From the NCBI GenBank assembly GCA_902800435.1, contig CADCEQ010000022.1, positions 1 through 64,000 of the forward strand: 64,000 nucleotides of DNA, given 5' to 3'. Each line of letters starts with the position of its first letter. The stretch's first letter is position 1. This DNA is from an uncultured Prevotellaceae bacterium. Its GTDB lineage: Bacteria; Bacteroidota; Bacteroidia; Bacteroidales; Bacteroidaceae. The notes under the pieces are model-generated. The model was not told the DNA's origin and searched no databases. It saw only the letters and a list, made by a program, of their open reading frames with translations. Shown piece by piece: positions 60,601 to 64,000 of the stretch. The position numbers and the translations under genes are program-made.

Positions 60601-60784
60601 CGACGACGTGCTCCGCGGCGACGCTGACGGCAACGGCACGGTAGAACCGGCGGACGCACTCGCTTTAGCCAACCACCTGATTGGCAACTCTGGAAGCTAC
60701 GACGACAAGGCTGCCGACGTCAACAAGGACGGAAAGGTTGATATCACTGATCTTGTAGCACTCATCAAGAAGTTAATCCCGTAA
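57674..60784 (+). CDS. Secreted pectate lyase (PL1) with dockerin
   Basis: A 1036-aa protein with signal peptide MTKKLLFSCVCFLLCAMTAKA, a fibronectin-like module (about 25-115), and a PL1 parallel beta-helix (about 120-520: NVWIHNMDFFYGKTGSDADQ, DGTVDIKKRSKNITVSYNHF, YHHNWFDHSDSRHPRIRTAF with the catalytic Arg region). A discoidin-like binding region (about 590-740), beta-sandwich modules and a dockerin-like end (GDADGNGTVEPADALALANH ... DITDLVALIKKLIP) follow. It cleaves polygalacturonate by beta-elimination. ATG 57674 is chosen; 27 open codons upstream cover the terminator and promoter. Confidence 0.93.
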   Translation: MTKKLLFSCVCFLLCAMTAKAAAVSITGQGGWFESAYVTWQKTDGLAYNVYVSPANANTWTKLDDELVREYPTYGRADALGLKAGSYKFKVVPVNDGSEVTADAAVTAAVEVKAHDRSGFAHVGMPGGIGAYKNDGTLKQGAKVLYVWADNAKTITHNVVTSSSGAVTTGKGLQDIITLYQKGYDTTPLAIRIIGTIKADDMDRFDSSAEGLQVKGKGAYGEMPITIEGVGNDAAIWGFGILVHGCKDTEFRNFAIMLCMDDVLSLDTDNSNVWIHNMDFFYGKTGSDADQAKGDGTVDIKKRSKNITVSYNHFVDCGKSSLAGMKSETTDYWMTYHHNWFDHSDSRHPRIRTAFYHVYNNYFDGVSKYGVGVTMGGSAFVENNYFRNTKYPMLSSKQGTDAEGDGTFSGENGGVIKAYNNKIDNPRKLQYWSSAVQSTGAWDAVLVNSRDASVTAIAYTGGTAYNAAADEAARTTYIENKIDAPEQVKSIVKGDLGAGRMQHGDFHWAFNNSLQDANYDVISELKNALQSYKSTLVGFFGQAISNGGATATVDSGDGKGISEEANDAYVPSWGSGGGSGTITAGEYVIGSSKEFFWFNEANQTAYNAYIADGTFTTNGEFQPKRVVAKSDNTSCSDYIGAIRLDQNEYLTVHYADGIGAAYFYVSSTGSQNWKMETSNDGTTWTTTGTATGNSGAHPACNIMPQEPVKYVRITNTNSGTRDLQGVKIAKPGEGNSDVDPGDDNDEETLSSEASAEFLLGGDDITMSGYAYTLNVAYDAADQAGYAVTVTPAEGATVAAVTGASGSNGNYTIAAPAPGQTITATFRILAENKANTRSYTINIVKGVDPSSQPVTEGELLYFPAKDTPSNSFFTVSGKTGDPSSYGSTTYTKNGETYNCTYPLKLESTTTIKFTPAKDGTLTICMCPAFKNKNLKLNNTTYEADATNLIKVPLTGGTPYTIIKDGTAGLFYIDLVYADDVLRGDADGNGTVEPADALALANHLIGNSGSYDDKAADVNKDGKVDITDLVALIKKLIP

Positions 60785-60795
60785 TAGATTTGCTT

Positions 60796-62226
60796 ATGCC
60801 CACGACAGCCCGCGTGTTCCAGATATTCAAGGAACTGAACCAGATTCCCCGTCCTTCGCACCACGAAGAACAGGTGGCCGACTATCTCTGCCAGTTTGCA
60901 GAGCGTCTGCATTTAGACTACAAGCGCGATGCCGAGAACTGCGTCGTCATCAGCAAACCGGCCACGCCAGACCACGAGGGGGCTGAGCCCATCGTGCTGC
61001 TGAACCACATGGATATGGTCTGCGTGGGCATGAGCGACCCACTCCACGTTCCCATCGAGGCGTATGTGGAGAACGGGTGGATGAAGGCTCGCGGCACCTC
61101 GTTAGGTGCCGACAATGGCATCGGACTCTCTATGGCGCTCGCCGTGCTCGAAAGCAGCGACATCGTACATGGCCCGCTGGAGGTGATGACCACCACCAAC
61201 GAGGAAGACGGCATGTCGGGAGCCTCACAACTGAGCAAAGACTTCCTGCAGGGCCGCAAGGTCATCAACCTCGACTCCGAGGACTACGACACCATCACCA
61301 CGGGAGCCGCCGGTGCCTGTCTGCAGTTCCACCGCATCCCGCTGGAACGAGTCGCCCCTCCGTCTATCGGGGAGCGCTCCTGGTACGCTATTCGCTTTGA
61401 GGGCGGACTGGGCGGTCACTCCGGCGTCGACATCAACAAAGGCCGTTGCAGCGCCGTGTTGGCGGCACGCACTCTCTTAGCCACTATCTGCAAAGAGCAC
61501 GACCTCGACATCGCGTCTATTAAAATAGGTGAAGCCAACGCATCGATTGCCTCAACTGCCGAAATCGTAGTCAGCTCGGCTTCCGACGCGACTGAGTTCA
61601 TGCAGCAACAGGAGAGGTCGATAAACGATTGGCTGCATGAGACGTTTGGTAACAGCGACCCCCGCATGCATTGTACCATCACCGAATCCGAACCGCAAGC
61701 CATGGTCATCAGCCGCAAGACTATTGAAGCGTTGATGACGTGCCTGCAACAGATTCCGCAGGGAATCGTGAAGATGAGCGACGTGATGAAGGACACCGTG
61801 GAGACCTCGAACAACATTGGTCGCATCCTGACCGAAGAAGACCACATCTTCGTGTCTACCCACACACGCAGCTTCATCGACAGCGAGATGGACAAGCTCA
61901 GTCGCGCCATCGCGAAGGTTTTCGCAGCCAACGGTGCTACCAGCGAGACCATTATGTCGGCTCCCGCCTGGCAGGAGAATCAGGAGTCCGACTTCCTGCG
62001 CCTCACCTCCGACACGTTCAACGACGTTTTAGGCTGGCGCCCCCGCATGGTCGCCATGCACTTTGTGCTCGAAGCCGGTTTCTTCGTGCAGCACTATCCC
62101 GGCATCCAGATGGCGAGCATCGGCCCACGCATCGTTGAGCCCCACTCTACCAGCGAGCGCGTGGAGCTCTCAACCGTCGAGGACATCTGGCGTGTACTCA
62201 TCGAGCTGCTCCGCCGTCTGGCGTAG
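60796..62226 (+). CDS. pepD: Aminoacyl-histidine dipeptidase (M20 family)
   Basis: A 476-aa cytoplasmic zinc dipeptidase (PepD type). The metal ligands are in LLNHMDMVCVG (H71, D73), SLGADNGIG (D106) and TTTNEEDGMSGAS (E136-E137). A central dimerisation domain and GPRIVEPHSTSERVELSTVED near the C-terminus complete the fold. The ATG at 60796 is preferred over an upstream TTG. It starts 11 bp after the pectate lyase stop and overlaps the convergent hydrolase gene by 29 bp. Confidence 0.95.
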   Translation: MPTTARVFQIFKELNQIPRPSHHEEQVADYLCQFAERLHLDYKRDAENCVVISKPATPDHEGAEPIVLLNHMDMVCVGMSDPLHVPIEAYVENGWMKARGTSLGADNGIGLSMALAVLESSDIVHGPLEVMTTTNEEDGMSGASQLSKDFLQGRKVINLDSEDYDTITTGAAGACLQFHRIPLERVAPPSIGERSWYAIRFEGGLGGHSGVDINKGRCSAVLAARTLLATICKEHDLDIASIKIGEANASIASTAEIVVSSASDATEFMQQQERSINDWLHETFGNSDPRMHCTITESEPQAMVISRKTIEALMTCLQQIPQGIVKMSDVMKDTVETSNNIGRILTEEDHIFVSTHTRSFIDSEMDKLSRAIAKVFAANGATSETIMSAPAWQENQESDFLRLTSDTFNDVLGWRPRMVAMHFVLEAGFFVQHYPGIQMASIGPRIVEPHSTSERVELSTVEDIWRVLIELLRRLA

Positions 62227-63742
62227 TCTTTGGCGTTTGCTGTTCTTCTTCCACTACCATTCCAGTCATGCTGACCGTCTTCGACTGGTAGTTCTCTTTA
62301 GCCACGATGTTCACGGTGTTGCCCTCGAAGCGTAGCTTCAGCAGCACGGCCCCCATCCAGTTCACGAAGTGGAGCTTCACCTGCAGTTCGTCGTCCTGCC
62401 AGGCATAGCAGGCTCCTGCAAGGAAGGGCGGACTGATGGTGCTGAACTGGTTGCGCACGGCGTAGCGTGCATTGAGCGGGTAGAGAGGGACCGACGAGGT
62501 GGCCCACGCCTGGTGCCCCATCACCACCTGTCCCTTGCGTCCTGCGGTGTCGGTAATCTCCATGATGTCGTCGGCCACGAAGCGCAGGGCCGACCATCCC
62601 AGTGGGTTCTTTCCGAGACTGATGGTCTTGCCAAGATAGTCAGCCAGCACCTTGCTGGTCAGTTCGCCCTCAAGCAGCGGCAGCGACCATTCCCTCTGCT
62701 GCAGTTGGCGGTAAGCCTCCGACGCAGGCAGTGCCACGTCCTGCATCCCTTTGAAGAGCGTATTCCAGATATACTCGCGCTGGCGCAAGCCGTCGTTGAG
62801 GTTGCACTGGTTGATGACCACAACCACGTCCTTGTCGGGCACGATGATGATGTACTGTCCGTAAGCGCCGTCGGCACGAACAGCCCTGGGATGTCCTTGG
62901 CACATCCACAACTGATAGCCGTAGCCGTCGTTCTTTTCGCGTGCCACCTGCTGCTTCATCATCTCGCCGACCCACTGGGCGGGAATCAGCTGCCTGCCGT
63001 TCCACTGGCCGCGCTGCAGCAGCAGCTGCCCGAACTTCGCCAGCGACTCGCCCTGGATGTACAGTCCCCATCCGCCGGTATTGATGCCCTCAGGGCTCTG
63101 TTCCCACCTGACTTCACGAATGTTGAGATACCTGAACACCTTCTCCGCGAGATAGTCCAGCAGCGTCATGCCCGTCACCTGCTGCAAGATGGCCGACAGC
63201 AGATAGGTGTCGATAGAGTCATACTGAAACCGCCTGCCCGGCGAGGCGTTCATGGGGTGTGCCAGATAGTCCTTAATCCACTGTGTGCTGGCGTTGCGCA
63301 TCTTCGTGTCGACGACAAAGCCCGACTGCATTGTGAGCAGGTCGCGGACGGTAATGCTGTTCAGTCGCCAGCTCACCACCTTCGGCAGCTGCTTGGGGAA
63401 GAAGCTGACCAGTCGGTCGTCGAGGCGCAGCCGTTTCTCGCCGATGGCAATACCGACGGCGGCGGCCACAAACGTCTTCGAGCATGAGAACTGTGTATGC
63501 TGATACTCCGGGCGGAACGGAGCCGGAAACAGCTCGCCAACCACCTTTCCATGCCGCATCACGATGGTACTGTGAATCTCGCAGCGGGGATAGGCCAGCA
63601 GCGAGTCGAAGAAGGCAGCAACCTGCTCCGACCGAATGCCCACGGCTTCGGGCGACGTACGGGGCAGGTCGTTGACCTGTGCGCCAACGTCTATCCATCC
63701 CATCAGGGTTATGACGACCGTTATCAATACTGATTTCTTCAT
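62198..63742 (-). CDS. Beta-lactamase-like serine hydrolase
   Basis: A 514-aa periplasmic protein with signal peptide MKKSVLITVVITLMGWIDVGAQ. The class C beta-lactamase/esterase domain has the Ser-x-x-Lys motif in TQFSCSKTFVAAAVG and a second-motif region RFQYDSIDTYLLSAIL. A C-terminal domain of about 110 aa, mostly strands, follows. Substrate (peptide, ester or beta-lactam) unknown. The start at ATG 63742 lies just after a TAATTTTG box; 21 upstream open codons cover that promoter. Confidence 0.88.
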   Translation of the reverse strand: MKKSVLITVVITLMGWIDVGAQVNDLPRTSPEAVGIRSEQVAAFFDSLLAYPRCEIHSTIVMRHGKVVGELFPAPFRPEYQHTQFSCSKTFVAAAVGIAIGEKRLRLDDRLVSFFPKQLPKVVSWRLNSITVRDLLTMQSGFVVDTKMRNASTQWIKDYLAHPMNASPGRRFQYDSIDTYLLSAILQQVTGMTLLDYLAEKVFRYLNIREVRWEQSPEGINTGGWGLYIQGESLAKFGQLLLQRGQWNGRQLIPAQWVGEMMKQQVAREKNDGYGYQLWMCQGHPRAVRADGAYGQYIIIVPDKDVVVVINQCNLNDGLRQREYIWNTLFKGMQDVALPASEAYRQLQQREWSLPLLEGELTSKVLADYLGKTISLGKNPLGWSALRFVADDIMEITDTAGRKGQVVMGHQAWATSSVPLYPLNARYAVRNQFSTISPPFLAGACYAWQDDELQVKLHFVNWMGAVLLKLRFEGNTVNIVAKENYQSKTVSMTGMVVEEEQQTPKTTPDGGAAR

Positions 63743-63750
63743 TATGATTG

Positions 63751-63758
63751 CAAAATTA
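63751..63758 (-). promoter_or_regulatory. Serine hydrolase promoter -7 box
   Basis: The minus strand reads TAATTTTG, 8 nt before ATG 63742. The spacing to a TTG upstream (16 bp) is shorter than usual. It implies a very short leader. Confidence 0.5.
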
Positions 63759-63837
63759 CACATTTTGTGGGAAACAATACGATTTATGGCTGAAAAGTGC
63801 GACATTTAAGGCAGTTTAACTATTGGTCATCCACCCA

Positions 63838-63873
63838 CAAAAAAAGAACCTAACTGAAATCAGTTAAGTTCCT
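63838..63873 (-). terminator. Terminator of tRNA-Pro
   Basis: The stem GAACTTAACTGA/TCAGTTAGGTTC (one mismatch) is followed by seven T on the minus strand, directly downstream of the tRNA gene. Confidence 0.88.
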
Positions 63874-63876
63874 TTT

Positions 63877-63952
63877 TGGTCGGGATTACTGGACTCGAAC
63901 CAGCGACCTCGCGCCCCCCAGACGTGTGCGCTACCAACTGCGCTAAATCCCG
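63877..63952 (-). tRNA. tRNA-Pro(GGG)
   Basis: A 76-nt gene with encoded ACCA end. Acceptor CGGGATT/AATCCCG has the C1-G72 pair typical of bacterial tRNA-Pro. The D-arm GCGCAGTTGGTAGCGC, anticodon loop CTGGGGG with anticodon GGG and G37, and T-arm GCTGGTTCGAGTCCAGT are all present. The anticodon stem CACGT/GCGCG carries an apparent A28-C42 mismatch. Followed by a strong terminator. Confidence 0.95.
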
Positions 63953-64000
63953 ATCCTTTTTAGCTTGGCATCTGACCATTTCTGTCGAATGCGGGTGCAA

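Noticed and set aside
63953..64000. Possible gene start or second tRNA at the right edge
   Set aside because: Only 48 bp remain; I see no tRNA arms or coding signal that can be supported.

Overview
The window looks like chromosomal DNA of a Bacteroidales species, most likely from the Prevotella group. The evidence is: Bacteroidetes-type promoters (TTTG, about 20 bp, TAnnTTTG); a smalltalk protein; BT_3928-family and DUF1599 proteins; a full rhamnose operon; an HAE1 efflux operon; and secreted enzymes ending in dockerin-like or sorting-like domains. Most coding DNA is GC-rich. Small AT-rich genes and repeat islands stand out against it. This is inferred from family content; no database search was possible.

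Layout. 1-7.5 kb: end of a smalltalk gene, mnmA, an SPFH/Arc/DUF1648 operon, and the opposing frr-rsgA-S9 peptidase operon. 7.6-16 kb: AraC regulator, NhaD, and the rhamnose operon rhaB-[GxxExxY element]-rhaA-GH20-rhaT. 16-29.3 kb: a minus-strand run of lpxA-like gene, SpoIIE-type phosphatase/kinase, STAS protein, AlgE-type outer-membrane barrel, a 2418-aa NRPS (C-A-T-C-A-T-reductase) and a MATE exporter, with gaps of 6-27 bp. 29.3-35.6 kb: an RND efflux operon with a four-helix-bundle (S23/IVP-like) gene inserted between the adaptor and pump genes. 35.6-40.4 kb: two gene-poor repeat islands around an LRR-dockerin protein gene. 40.4-51.5 kb: GH51 arabinofuranosidase, CCA-adding enzyme, PAP2-barrel protein, and the DUF1599-DoxX-tpiA-SPOR-folE operon. 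51.5-64 kb: a large dockerin protein coupled to a CotH kinase, a PL1 pectate lyase, pepD, a serine hydrolase and tRNA-Pro(GGG).

Strongest novel signals. (1) The GxxExxY nuclease-fold gene lies between ~38-bp imperfect inverted repeats inside the rha operon, and at least eight ~83-bp MITE-like elements elsewhere in the window look like the two ends of this unit with the gene deleted. (2) The four-helix-bundle gene is likewise enclosed by inverted repeats inside the RND operon, so two intervening-sequence-type genes share one architecture: sense orientation, inside an operon, within a stem. (3) GC-rich palindromic repeats interrupt the reading frames of conserved genes (mnmA, rsgA, cca, possibly the NRPS) without breaking them, and intergenic copies lie in the islands. 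(4) The NRPS operon predicts a reductively released dipeptide (probably an aldehyde), with both inner- and outer-membrane export partners and a partner-switching regulator. (5) Two large nested inverted repeats each have a perfect 38-bp AT palindrome at the apex.
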